Positions 12,358-25,260 of a stretch of 64,000 nucleotides of DNA are shown here, piece after piece. Both the position numbers and the translations under genes were made by a program. The DNA comes from Eudromia elegans (Eukaryota; Chordata; Aves; Tinamiformes; Tinamidae): assembly GCA_003342815.1 (NCBI GenBank), contig PTEX01000024.1, positions 3,857,517 through 3,921,516 of the forward strand, in the 5' to 3' direction. Every line of letters begins with the position of its first letter. The stretch's first letter is position 1. The notes under the pieces were generated by a model that worked only from the letters and a program-made list of their open reading frames with translations, ran no database searches and had not been told where the DNA came from.

Positions 12358-15300
12358 CTACTATTTTATTAGCAGAAAGTAATTTGCAATAGTGTCATCT
12401 CAACAGGATCCAGCAGAGAAAAAAGATGCAAATCCACCCATTAGCACTATTTCTTCTCTTTCCTTCTTCCTTCTACAAATTAACAAATATGGCAAAAGAT
12501 ATTTATCCAAAAATGACTGTTAAAGCAGTTGAGACCACTTGTTTTATCAACATTCATCTTCAAGCAGCTTAGAAATCGCTCCAGCTTTTATGCCCTTCTG
12601 GGGTGGCACACGGCATCTACTTGTCAGTCTACAAAAACTGCAGTACGCTGAGCAATAATGTTGTTGTTGCACTACCAGTTCATTTATTCATGAACTGCAG
12701 AGAAAAATAAGCACGTGGAATGTATATAAATTTTCAGTTCACAAGTTACTGCCATCAAGGGACAGCCCTAAGTTATGCACTACCTTTAAAAAATTGCTTT
12801 TTTCAGGAATGTGTGCATTGCATCTAATGAGCAAACACCTTGGTCTCGTTCTTTTGAAATAAAGCATTCTTTTGCTGCTGGGGGCTCACATGACATGTGG
12901 CACATTCACCAGAAACAAAAAATCACCCAGAAGTTTTCAAATAAACATCTTCAGCTTTCTGCTTTCCTCTGCAAGACTCCAACTTTTTATTTCAAGTATC
13001 CTCACTGGCCACTCTTGCACTTCTATGTGGCCATGCAACCAAAACAATCTTTCAAAGCAGAAGGCAGCATTAAAGACAAGGATCAGAGAAGTAATTCTGT
13101 CTCAAGAGGCAACGATGCCCAAAGGGCACTTACTTTTCCTTTACTCCTTTTCCTTAGACTACACATGAAAAGTATACAAATCTTGACTAGCTTATGCAAG
13201 AATAAACCTTTCTCTCTTTGATACAAAGCCATCCTCAGTAGAACAGGGTGAATTATATTCTTTATGTGAGTTGGCCAATTCTCTGAGCAGTGTGAAGTCT
13301 GGTCCTGCCCCTAACTTCAAATACTTTTAGGACAGGAGATGCCAGGGCCCAATGAGGGAGAAGGGCAGACCGAATCTTCCTACTTATGGTGAAATGATGG
13401 ATGACACCGAGATGGAACCATGACCAGTCCAGCACAGGCCTCAGCTACACAGAAAGTTAATTTCTTTTGCCAGTTGCTGAATTTGCCAGTTGCAGAGCCT
13501 TATGGGTATTCTTTGCTATGGCAAATATTTTTATATGGTCAGTTTACTTTAAGATCTGATAGGTATTACTAAATTCAGCTAAAATGTCTACCACATCTAT
13601 GAACCTTCCTTTTAAACATATAGCATTTCAAGCACATATAACATATTTTCCTTTGATGTTACAACATGGCAATTTACAAAAAAATTGCCTGACGTAGTGA
13701 TTTGCTGTCCATTCAGGCATTTTTTAAAGTGACTAACCAAGACTCAATGCTTTATGTTAGCTCTAACAAAATTATGTTTAGGTCTTGGTGATAACATCCT
13801 GAAAACACAGGGTGAATTAATGTATAATGCTTTGAATCAATAAAAGTATAAATCTGGGGTTTTTTTAAATATCTTATTATGGAAAGGAATTACAAATACA
13901 TAGAATTTTAATATTAAACACCGGTGAATAAAATAATTCCTCTATAGCTAAGATATACTTCGAAATCATTTATAACAAAAATCTAATGCATTTTAAAATA
14001 TGATGAACTGTTCAAACATTGATACTCACAACCAAGCCATATTCACAAAGTTTGAATAAACATAAAGACTTCAAACATATGATTTGAAGAATTGATTTAG
14101 TTATGATGAAATTATAAATTATCTATGGCAAGCAGTAAGGGCGATTTCAGAAAAACTATGGGTAAAATAGACAATTCTACTGAAAAAGTAATATCAGCGA
14201 GGAAGAAAGGGATAAAAAAGTACTTGCTCTGCTGCATCTCTATACAATTCCAAACAACTTAAATTAACTTAAAATATTTTATAGATACTTTTATCTTTTT
14301 GATAATTCTTCACTTAGATTTCAGTATGCCCTGATTATTAAAACTGGTTATTGAGCTCATTCTTTAATCTAAGAAAACAAATAAACTGATAAGAAATGTG
14401 ATGAGCATTTCTTTATTTTCTTTTACAGTTGAATTTCTTTTGGTGTAGTTATCAAAGTGTTACCATTACTGCTTTATGTTTTTCTCTGGCCCTCTCTTGC
14501 AAAAATATGCACAAAAATGGAGGAAAAGAGAGATGACGAAAACTTCTGGAGTAGTTGACATCTGATCTGAATTCTGATTACCACCTGCTGTATCGTTTAA
14601 CTAGAAACAAGACCTAAAATCTCTCTAGAGAATATATGACTGTGATTTAGCTAACTGACATCTGGATGCTCTACATAAATATAGCTGAAAGAACATTTTC
14701 CTGGCAGTTACAAGCCTGGCTGATAAAGTAAGCAGTTTGAGCATTAAGGCTTCAGGTGGCTCATTACATCTCTATTGACAACTCAAATATTTTTTCTCTC
14801 CATCTCAACCCAGTTCCCAGGCAAACTCTCTGCCATAGCCTAGTTCTTTGCCCAGGAGCTTTCTTCTTCTTAGGGAAATGCCCTAAATGCCTCCTAACTG
14901 AGGAAACAGGAGTGCTTCACAGAGAACCAGTCCAGCCATAACAAGGGCATTTTTACAAAAGCAATTCCACAATTTATCTTCTATTCTATATTTTGCCAGT
15001 GCAGCAAAGACAGCAGGAATTTCAAAGGCATAGAGAAGAAAAATCATTGCAACAACGTGTCTAAAACACTGCAGCCTCTTCATGCTTTTATCGATGGTGA
15101 GTTGTCACTGTGATACTAAAATATTGGTGAATACAGTAAAGGAGAAGGAATGTTTTTTTGGACTGACTCTCTGCGCTTGACAAATTAATCTAGAACATAA
15201 CTGTTCAAAAATTCAATGTTGAAAAAAAGGGAAGGAAATGTCGAAGGAAAAGGGATTAGACAAAATAAAGGAATATTCAGGATAAAAGTTAGATAATGAA

Positions 15301-15369
15301 AAACTTAATATTTAAAAACATTTTAAAGAAAGTAGAATTACAACACACACCTGTTAAATTACAAAATCT
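12358..15369. other. AT-rich non-coding stretch
   Basis: Nothing genic. An exact octamer ATGCAAAT is at 12426-12433. The 136-codon frame at 12811-13221 (+) opens only from GTG and has no domain. The remainder is AT-rich with frequent A and T runs. Confidence 0.6.
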
Positions 15370-15850
15370 TGCATTGCTAAATCACCAAAACGTATAGCTT
15401 ATGAAATAGATGCTTGCATCTGGCATTTTTGTGACATAGCTTTCCTTTTCCTGTACAAATTCAAGGGTTTTAGCATAAATAGTTTCATTTTCTAAATTAA
15501 CTATATAGGCTAAATAAAATAAATGAAATTTATCCTCTCAAATCAAAGAAAACCAGTTAAATGCATTACAGATTCAGTAACAACTGCAGAATTGGCACTC
15601 CACTAAGCTGCTACCCAGTCTTTATAAAATTAAGAGATACATTCAGGAGCCTTAATATGATAATGCATTAATATAATAGTGCATTGTCTCTCAATATCAC
15701 TACAAGACAACTTCTGAAATGCAAAACAAAATTATCTTGCAACATTACCTGTTTCAATCTAATTTGTTAAATCTCATTTAGTCAAGTTTGCAAATCCTTT
15801 TCTGCCAGCATCAGCTCTTTTGGCTGCCAGTTAGTAACTATGCTACTGCT
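15370..15850. promoter_or_regulatory. Candidate conserved non-coding block
   Basis: Dense homeodomain-like words, including paired TAATATGATAATGCATTAATATAA-type sequence around 15653-15676 with two GCATT words near 15664 and 15680, in otherwise complex sequence. Judged by texture only. Confidence 0.25.
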
Positions 15851-16089
15851 GCTGCAAGCAAAGGTGAAGCAACGGGCACCATTAGGGTGCACAGACCTCC
15901 TTTTTGGTTTCTGCAAATACGTGATTTCAGCAAAGGGCTGCTCAAGTAGATGAGGGCTTAACTACTAGAGAGAGGTCCTAATAGATTGGATACGAGTCAA
16001 AGACTGCAATCCTCTCATTTACTCAACAGCTTCCAAAACTTTGACTATTGAAGGTACTTTCTTACATTAATGTGATCCATATGCTTGGA

Positions 16090-16350
16090 AGAACAGGAAG
16101 AAAAATCATAAAAGCCAAAAAATGATTTGCATCATTTTCTTGGAGTAGGCAAAGGTATCTGCAAGTACATTTAGCTGGGCATTTTCTCCTTGGTCTGGAG
16201 ACAGTATTTTTACAGTAGTACCAGAATACACTAACTTTAAGTAGATTTTCTCCGGTCTGGTTAAAAACGCAATTTAGTTTCGTTTTGTCTGTACTTTGAT
16301 CAATTATTTTCTCCAGTTACAAAGCCTCTTAAGGACTTCTTGTCTCTAAG
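16090..16350. promoter_or_regulatory. Candidate regulatory block with POU octamer
   Basis: The exact octamer ATTTGCAT at 16125-16132 sits inside AATGATTTGCATCATT (16121-16136), where ATGAT and ATCAT form inverted flanks. Downstream sequence keeps a CNE-like texture to about 16340. Function is inferred. Confidence 0.3.
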
Positions 16351-16359
16351 CTGCAAACC

Positions 16360-18379
16360 CAAGGGTACAGCAGATAACTAAAGCTGGTTTAAAAAAAATA
16401 AAAGCAGTTGAGTGTCAAAAGTTTAAAAATTGTTCAATTTTTTCTTTTGCTCTGATATTCTGGAATTGTCCCACAAAAACGAGCTAAGTGGTGATAATGA
16501 AAACATATCGTGCAACTGCTCTGAATCTGTAGGAAACCCAGGTATATCAGGAGCTGTGATGTTTCTGTCTTTGTGCTGCAACTATTTGTTGAGTCTTGCA
16601 GTGAAACGGGCAGGAAAACTGCTTGAGGGGAAAAAAAAGGAAGGAAAAAAAGGGTTAGTTTGCCAAATTACAGCCTTGTAGTAGCTCCGATGAGAGCTGA
16701 GGTGACCCAAGGGCTCGCTGATGCCAAAAGGAACAGTCCAGCTCTTCTCAGCTTTCTCTCTCACACTGGTTGGGCTCTCAACTGACCTCTCAGAGAAGTG
16801 GTTGAGCTTTTTGTCAGCAAAGAACCAATTCAGCAAAAAGAAAAAGCGTGACAAGTGCAGGAGCTAGCACAAGAGAAGCAGCAGGAGTGCCCGGACTGGG
16901 GGCTCAGAGAGCAGAAGCCCAGTAGGAAGCAGCAAGCTGTTAGATGAACTCCAAGGTGGCATAAAACTTCATGCTTCAAGACCTGGGTTGAAACTGCTAC
17001 TTGAACAATTCATTATTTCAGGCACGCAAGCTCTTTTAGGGATGTGAAACACAAGTCGCTAACTCCATTTAAATACAGGTTGGGAACAACTGTCAAGAAG
17101 AACAAGGTCAGCATCTCTTCACTTGACCACTGCTGTAAAGTACAAACTGCTTTTATCTTTTAATGTGTTGAATGGATTAATATAACTAGTCGAATTTGTT
17201 AGCCTGCACAGGACAGGGAGAAGCACATGTATGTGAATGCATGTTGGAAAACGAAGGCTGAGAAGAAGATGAGCTCTCCTCCTACCAAACTCTGCAGGAT
17301 CCACAGCATTTATGTCCAAGTTGTGAATTCTGATGTGCAGACTCATTTTGAAGCTTCTAGCTACGTGTCAGATGTGAGGGTGACCTCATTTGCACTGAAG
17401 CACAGTGCAAATTTTGACAGTACTTTTGGTCTCATAAAAGTAAGAATAAAGAAGTGCTGCCTTCAGCCACAACAACAGACCATTGCCAAGCTCCAAGGAA
17501 CAACGCTCAAAATAAAAGGAAGAAAAAAAAAAAAGGGAAAATAGAAAGTTAATAGCTGGTACTGCCCTGAGACACCTGCTTTTTGAGTTTTCACAATGTA
17601 ACACAAAATATCTTGGCTTCATGTTAATTCTTAAGAGGAACACTGCTAAAAGACATAAATCTTCCTATAAAAAAAGATTTACTTGCAAGCTAGGGTCAGA
17701 CACATTTAAATAAATGAATGAACTAACCCCACTGGCTTGAATGTGGTATCTAGCATTGTCAAATGCACCATTTCTGTATTTCTAAACTATTAAACAAATC
17801 TCCTACAATGTCCTGAAACCAAAGAAAGGGATAGAAAGCTAGAAGCACTAAACTCTGTTCCTCCACATGTTTTTGATTTCTTAGAGATCGTATCAAATCA
17901 CTACCTCATTCTTCACTTTCTGCCTGATATAATCGAGAAAACCACGATATATATCTGACATCTCCAATATGAAAACCACTTTAGAGAAGCTTTTGGACAC
18001 AGGATGAAAGATTGTGCTTCACCATACAGAATAGCTGTGGTACCTGACACGCTCATTATGCATTGTCAGAGAGCAACAACTTTCAGCATCTTTTCCCTCC
18101 TATTATCACTCACACCTTGGCGCTGTTCAGTAATTACGGATGGAATTTTGCAGGTTGCTTTCTATCTTAGGGAAGTAATTCCCTTTGAAATCCAGACAAA
18201 CCTGCTTTGTGATTTTTCAGAGATGCTTTAAAGAGCCTTACAGACATTTGGGTAGGGCCTTCCTAATGCAGTCCCCACACAGTCTCCAAAATAAGTCATC
18301 ACTATTTAATAGCTCAAGCATTTCTCATTCTTAAAACAGAAGAAGAACCCAAAAGAATTATTTCCTCTGCCTGGCATCA
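16360..18379. other. Non-coding stretch
   Basis: No gene supported. It contains short purine runs around 16628-16652 and an A-rich tract near 17521-17541. A 105-codon frame at 17227-17544 (+) ends in lysine-rich low complexity from that tract and is not credible as a protein. Confidence 0.6.
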
Positions 18380-18479
18380 CTAAAGAGCTTGTGGCAGGTC
18401 CATACAAGCAGCATTTGCTGTACAGACGTTATGATTTGTGATTTCTAACCTAATCTATGTTTTTGGGTGGCATCTCGGA

Positions 18480-18720
18480 GCCAGCCCTGCTTTTTTCCCT
18501 GTTTGTTGTACAGGCTGCACAGAGGCACAAAGATAAGATGACCACATTGTGAATGTTACATGCTCGCTTTTGCTGAACACATTAGGCCAGCTCCCCTGGT
18601 TGTGCTTACAGCTATTGGAATTTCTCTAGCGAATCCAAATGATTTCTGGCACACTTCAGGCTCTCTCTCCTTCAGCAGAAATTGGCCTGCCTATTTTAGA
18701 AACAATCAGAAAGCACCAAC
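18480..18720. promoter_or_regulatory. Candidate conserved enhancer with forkhead, SOX and GATA words
   Basis: TGTTTGTT (18500-18507, forkhead-like), ACAAAG (18527-18532, SOX/TCF-like) and AGATAAG (18531-18537, GATA) lie within 40 bp, the last two overlapping by two bases. Complex CNE-like sequence continues to about 18720. It overlaps the start of the longest ATG frame (18560-19099, +, 179 codons), for which I find no protein family, so regulatory DNA is the preferred reading. Confidence 0.35.
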
Positions 18721-19865
18721 CACACATTTATTTGACTACCTGCCCTGCCCTTCAGAGCAGTCATTACCATGCAGAATAATGACGTTCTGCAAAGAGGAAA
18801 GGGCCGTTCTCGAGGGCTGTAGGTGCTCTGGGGAAACATTTCGGCGTGCCAAACAACGCTGTTCAGCCAGTGAACTGACATCACTCCTAAAAATACTTCT
18901 TTGTATGTCAGGGAAAATTGTGCCCAGACACACTAAACAAGGAGGCTGTACGTTACATGGGGGTGGCAGCCAGCCCAAACTGCTATCCCACCACCCATCT
19001 GCTTCTTCCACACTGCCAAATCCTCAGACCTTTAATAAAAAGCAGGCCCTGAATTACACAATTTGCCAGACTGGGCCCTTTTGCTACGACTGCTGCTGAC
19101 AGAGTGTCATGCTCTCGTCTAGAGAAGGGGAAGAAAAGCTTCTCCTCCTAAGGCTCTCCCTGAAGATCGGCCCAAATAGGTGAGTTGGTATTGAAAATGC
19201 TTAGAATGTGGCTCATGGCTCAACGTCTTCAGCTCCTCAGGTCAGCATATTCTACCAAAAATGAAAATCATTACAGAGAATAATTTAGCTAAGTGCAGAG
19301 GATGCCAAGGGGACCACTCCTGATGACGCTCACCTCCACCACGACGTGCCACGGAGAACGTGCTCCAGCAGAACAGGCCGACTGCAGAACCAGCCAGCGA
19401 AGGAGCCAAGGGTCCTCCACACCACAGGTACCTCTTGCCTCAAAAACACCTCTGACGTGTGCCTAACCATACGTTTACCTGTATTTGCATGCTCTGAAAA
19501 TTGTCTCTGGGCAACACAATATTTTAGATTTCAAAACAATTTCAGAAAGCATTAGTTTCTAAAGACTTGCAACAAAATAAAGACTTGGAAGCATTCTTGT
19601 TTAAGCCATTTAAAACATTACAGTTTGTCCTTTTTGCCACTGCTAAAGAGCATGAATGCAAATACAGGTGAACAGCTTGAAGAGCTACAGTACTACAGGG
19701 TTGCTATATTAAACATTTGCAAGTATTTCTAGATAATTTTCAACTTATATTTTTTGGTTCAAGTAACGTGTGCTGCAAACTTTATACCAGCTGTACAATA
19801 GTATCCTATACAGTATGAATACACATGGCAGAAAAGCATTACAGATAACTTGAATTCACTCTTGA

Positions 19866-19919
19866 TTATTATGTTGAGTGTCTTTGTGTGTGGTTATTAT
19901 GTTATGTTGTGTGTCTTTG
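19866..19919. repeat. Imperfect tandem duplication
   Basis: TTATTATGTTGAGTGTCTTTG (19866-19886) recurs at 19894-19919 with a 5-nt ATGTT insertion and one substitution. This is a local slippage-type duplication. Confidence 0.8.
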
Positions 19920-20289
19920 CCATACAAAAATATTGCAGATTGATCAAAACAAAATGCTAATAGAACAAAAGGATCTGCATGAAGACTGCAAAGGTGCACA
20001 GTAAAATACTAAATACACTCAAAACAGACTAGGCTACAGCTGGAACATTTCATTTTTTTTATATAATACACGCTTCTAGGGAATACACAGCAGAATGTCA
20101 AGACTAGTACCTGTTATATTACACTAAGTTCATCTCATTTCAGATTTTCTGTTGGTTAAAAGCTTAGCCTTAAAGATCAGGAGAAAAAAAAATATTTGAA
20201 GGTAAGAGTAACCCTCTTGAATAAACAACATGCACTCCGGGGCCAAGATAATTTTACTGTGCACTTGTTATTTAAATGAGTGCAGTGTC

Positions 20290-20307
20290 TCCATATGGCC
20301 ATATGGA
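20290..20307. repeat. 18-bp perfect palindrome
   Basis: TCCATATGGCCATATGGA is its own reverse complement and contains two abutting CCATATGG units. It is not a CArG box, because the AT core between CC and GG is 4 bp rather than 6. It might be a dimeric protein site or chance. Confidence 0.9.
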
Positions 20308-22429
20308 TGCCAGATATATGTTACATACTCAAGGGGCAATGAAGGGTTTAAAGTACATATGTTAACAAAGAATGCTGAGTTGGCACCTATGTATCACTGC
20401 CTTCACTATAGCATAAAGTAGTATATTCTATTTTTGCATTTTTTTTAATTTATTTTTCCCTGAAAGTATTTTTAAGAGCTAAAAAGTACCTGGGGAAATT
20501 CATAGAAACTTTACTTAACAATCATATTATTTCAATAGTTAAACCACCAGAAGAACCCCATGGTTTGCAGTCAGTTCCAGTATGGTACATTCTACTTCAC
20601 CTATGCTCACCAAAGTTAAATCAGAACCAAACTCCACACATAAAACTGTAAACATTGATTATATCCAGAACTCCAAGACAAGCTTCTTAGTATTAACACT
20701 TCTCATTTATTATGATACTATGTTAATTCATGCCAGATGGAGACTATTCAAATGTTCACGACTTGTACTTGTCATGAACATATGCTCCTAGAATAATGGA
20801 GTGGTTTCTTAGCAAACAACATCCCATATTTAAAGACCTATGATGAGGCTCATAACAGAAAAAACATAAACAGAGAAGGGCACAGCTGGAAAAGGAGAAA
20901 TTCTGGTTCTCTACTAGCTAGAGGGTTATGGAGGATAATGGATTATTTGCCATTTCCTACCTGTAGGCAGTAGAGATAGTTTTAACCTATTCCAACTTGC
21001 TGAAGAACAAGAAGTCTCTTTGTACTTTGTGCTCTTCAGAGCAGAGAAATTTTCCTGTATATTCAAGAAAAATACTTCTAGTACATAGAAGAAAAAGTGA
21101 AACAGACTTACGTATTACATCTTCAAACACAGTTGGCCCCAAATTACAAAATAAAATATTTTTTTTTTAAAAAGGAATGGGATTGGTGATTACGAGACCA
21201 CATTTGGAAAAAACAAGCAGCAAAGGAAGGAAACTCACAAAAATATAACCATTTCATCCAAGAAAGAGAACTTGATAAGGGATAGATATTGTAATAGGAG
21301 GAAGAGAAAAAGGTGGTTTTCTGCCAGAAGAAACAAATAAATGAGCTGAGCAGGTCAATTGCAGATTGGAGCAATCATTTTAAGCCATAAATTTAAAAAA
21401 TGCAGAGATGTAAGGAATCATAAGAGCAGTTTTTATCCTCACATGAAAGGAGTTAGATCATCTCTGATAAATATTTACAATTAAAGAACAGGTCTATTTA
21501 AGAGAGGCTTCCCAAGGCAAAGCCAGAGAGAACTGAGGGGCTGGTGCTATATTGGTAAAGATCAAAAATTTGGAGTCCTGTTCCCATAGCCAACGTCATG
21601 GGTCAGAGTTTGTACCACGACCTCATGTCAGCTCAGCCCCTGCACTCTCTGCACAGACCCCTTGAGATTTCAGCTGTGACGGGCACCTCAGAACAGAGAC
21701 CTATCCCCCATGCAGCTTGTCCACGTCACAACGTTCAATTCCATCCAAGTAGCTTATTAAACTCTCGGGGTTTAATAACGTTCTTGAGGCTATTGGAAAA
21801 GTCATTCAACTAGTTTCTTTAACAGATATTCTTACTTAATGGGCCTGTCTCATCTTCCCGACTGGCTGTCAAAGATTACTGTTTTCAGAGGCAGGACACT
21901 TTCCAACCACACGTTTATATTTCAGGGCCTCTACAAACTCATTTTACTATCTAATCATAGTCTAGTAATGTGTGTCCTCTTTTAGACTGCTCTGGGTCAC
22001 AATATTGTCCATTATGGAGCAGCAAATGAGAGAAAGAAAGAGGTAGGAACTAAGAGGTAACTGAAATTTGTAGATTTTGAGTTATGATGACAGAATGAGC
22101 TTCTGCAGCACTGAAAAGACTGTTACAATATTTATCGGGTTCTGCCAGTAGTAATGGCACCATGTTTCCTCCTGTATGCTCACTCGATGTGCATAGAAAA
22201 TGAAAACCTGTTGGATGAGATAATAAAATGTGCATGTGTTGTGCCTGATAGCAGTAGCCCTGGTGATAATCCTATGAATTCCCCCAAATATGTGCCGGCA
22301 TGATTCAGAGAACAAATATTACATCCTGCACAGAAGAGGAGGAGGAAGGAAAGGGTAGTGGGAATGACCAAAACATCAAGCCCCCCAAAAATATTAAAAA
22401 ATCTCCGTGCAATTCTGTTTCTTCAAGGG

Positions 22430-22451
22430 AAAAAAAAAAAAAAAAAAAAAA
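22430..22451. repeat. A22 homopolymer
   Basis: Run of 22 A. No SINE or processed-gene body is recognisable upstream. Confidence 0.95.
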
Positions 22452-23027
22452 GAAATCGATCACTAAAGAAGCAAATATTGAGCCTTTTGACAGATGTCAC
22501 CTGAAAACCCACATCACTCAATAAAATGCACATGGGTTTTAATTTGTCTCTGTCATATATTCTGTCGTTTATGGTTTGTTTTTTTTTTTTTTCCTTTAGC
22601 AAGCACAGAGAATCTCCAGTCATGGCCAAGACAGGTCAGGTATGCTCTTGAATACAAGGGGATGACATTGTGAGGAACCTTAAACATATTTTTTTATTCA
22701 GAATATAGGGGTGTTATACTGATAAGAACTGAAAGATGCAATAATTTTTGCTCTTATATCCCATACTTAGAAAATGGCTGCTTTCTGCTGTTACTCTTCT
22801 TAGAGAGTAGGAAAAAAAATATTGAAATATTGAAAATATTTTTCTGATGAGCTAAGGTTACTTAAATCTAGAATACGGACATGTTTGCACATGACGTATA
22901 CATGCATATATGTGCACAAATATAAATATACACAGCTTTAATTTAACAGATAGCAGAGATAACAGATTCTTTTTTGTTACAAAACAGAAATTTAAAACAT
23001 ACCCTAAAGCTGCTGCAGTTAAGTAGA

Positions 23028-23043
23028 GAAAGAAAGAAAGAAA
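23028..23043. repeat. (GAAA)4 microsatellite
   Basis: Four exact GAAA units. Confidence 0.95.
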
Positions 23044-24309
23044 TTCATCCTTTGAGTTGTTGGGGTTTTTTTCTCTCTCTGTGATTTGTTCAATTGCTTT
23101 TTACCACAGACCATTTAACTTGCCCTCATTTTCAGTGACAAAAGACAAATCAAAAACTGTCAGGTATTTTAAACTGTGATCTGCACTTAAAGTTTCAACC
23201 ACGGCACAAAATCATTGGACTCAGGCCAAAATTGTGCTTTTCCCACATACCTCACAAAATTAAGCTCTACTAGAAGTACACAGATTCTGACTAATTTAAA
23301 AAAAAAGACAAAAATAGTATTCAAGAAAATAAGTCTTATAGTGACATAATGCAATAATGCATATGAACCACCCAAATGGCAATAAAGGGTGACACCAGCT
23401 GCCACCCACCCATCCACTTCATAGTTGCTCTCATTTTCTTTAGTACCCATTCTAGCTCTATTAAAGTCTTTTTTTTTTGAAAACTGTTTTGCCAGTGCAG
23501 TTCTCAAAACTTCTACCCGTGAGAGAGCGATGTATTCCCCGACCTCTTGTTCTGAGTTCCTGACTGCAGCTCAGCTGAAGCTCAAGTCCCTTGCCATCCT
23601 CTTGCAGCCTCCTGCTCTTCCAAAAGGGATCTCCCACGTTCCCCCTAAAGTGCACTCACTCACTCTTCCCTCCCTACTGTAGCACCTTCTGGGTGTTAAC
23701 AGGGACTCACTAAGAAAGAAAAGTTGCCACGTCTCTGCAAGTGATGTACACGCATGAAACCCATCACACAAACCTGACAGCTCAGCAGTAGTTGTCTATC
23801 TATTATCAGAGTAGAAGGAATGTCCTGTAGCAGGAGATGCAGGCTTCAAAACTACCACAGTAGTGATGGCATACTTAAAGTTTTGAAGCATTTAACAGAA
23901 TTTAGGAGAAAAAAACTTGCAAAATCAATGTTGCTTGAAAGAGCCACTTCTACTGCTTCAGCAACATTCTGGAGGACTTTTCCTGTCATCGATGAATATC
24001 CAGGTTGCACTAAGAGAAAAATATTCCGAAGGCCAGGCCAATCTGAAAGCAAAAATTCTTTATAGAGTGGTATAAAACAACTCTATACTCCAACCTGGGA
24101 GTAGGATGACTTCCATCTTCTATTCAGGAAATAAATCAGTGTAGCTAAACACAATGAAAAGGAGACAAAGGACACTCTGCACTTAATTTGAAATAAACTT
24201 CTCCTACTCACATTGGTATTCCTATTGTTGTTCAGAGAGTAGAGCAAGGTTTTACTGCACTGCTTGCCTAGATTAAGAATGTCTCAATCTACATACTTAT
24301 CATTTAAAA

Positions 24310-24500
24310 GCACAATTCCCCTAAGGGAACACAATGGGAGTACATGATGTTAATTAGCCTTACGGCATTGTGCTCCAGTTCTATGTTCAGTACACCACTG
24401 TTGTTGCATTACCAATGCTTATTCCTTCAACCTTTTATGAAAAGGATCTGTACTTACTCAACTTGGAGTATATTACTTTCCCACAAGGGAAAAAGATTCA
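24310..24500. promoter_or_regulatory. Candidate conserved non-coding block
   Basis: TTAATTAG (24350-24357), an exact homeodomain core, sits in complex CNE-like sequence with CATTACC and AATGCTTATT words downstream. Texture evidence only. Confidence 0.25.
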
Positions 24501-24689
24501 TGTAAACCATACTGGTCTGAAGTGAATATCACCAAAACATTCAAGCCCTGTTCTTTCAATAGGCTTTCTTTTTATGTTCATTTTTTCCTAGTGTCATGAG
24601 AAACTGCTTGACATGTTTTGTTTGGCTAGGTTTTCAAAGACAGCAAATTTAACTCTCCATCCAACTTCTAGGCCCCTGCAGCCCATTCA

Positions 24690-25260
24690 TCCAATTAAAG
24701 AACTGCAGAATGAAAACAGAAAAAGTGCTTTATTGTGCTGCAGAAATATTGTCTCTCAGGAAGGCTGCCTGTAAAAAGCTAACAAATCCATTGTGCAAAC
24801 TGGTGCATTCCAATAGAATAAAATTGCTCCTCAAAGTCTCTTTATCCAACATAGATTACTGATTTCTGACAGCTGTAGGTTAGCTGAAGGTAGAGTCTAT
24901 CGAAGGCAGAAAAGCTCTTATTACCTTTTATTATAACACATCTTCCCCCCATAATCTATAAAAAAGCCTCTAGGAGCCCATTCATTTATACACCTCTTCG
25001 CTGCCTTTCAGTTTCAATAACACTGAGCACAATTCAGTCCTCTTTCAGTCCACTGTAGTTTCCACATGTGTTCACATGCTAAATATTCTTAAAATACCCT
25101 TGGGAAAGACAGATTGCCATTTATTATTTCAGATGTTTGGAAGCTGCAGTTCTGGCAGTTAGAATATTGGGAATATTGTTTCAGGCAGCTCTGTTAAAAC
25201 CTGTAGACTTACCATCCTGCTACATTAAGTGAAATTTATTTTTATGTGTAAGTGCAACAT
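24690..25260. promoter_or_regulatory. Candidate conserved non-coding block
   Basis: A long stretch of complex sequence with almost no homopolymer runs and many developmental-factor-like words: GACAGCTG near 24869, TTATTACCTTTTATTA near 24919-24934, and a run of ATATTGGGAATATTG near 25164. It stands out from its AT-rich flanks. Confidence 0.3.

Larger units (their letters stand above)
18721..24300. other. Mostly plain non-coding DNA
   Basis: No gene supported. It holds a tandem duplication at 19866-19919, an octamer at 19656-19663, an 18-bp palindrome at 20290-20307, an A22 tract at 22430-22451 and (GAAA)4 at 23028-23043. Long poly-A or poly-T runs here have no recognisable retrotransposon body beside them. 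Confidence 0.55.

Noticed and set aside
12811..13221. 136-codon open frame on the plus strand
   Set aside because: It starts at GTG, lies in plain AT-rich DNA, and the product shows no known family.
20291..20306. SRF CArG box
   Set aside because: The AT core between CC and GG is four bases, not six.
22430..22451. SINE or processed pseudogene tail
   Set aside because: No element or gene-derived body is recognisable before the A22 run.
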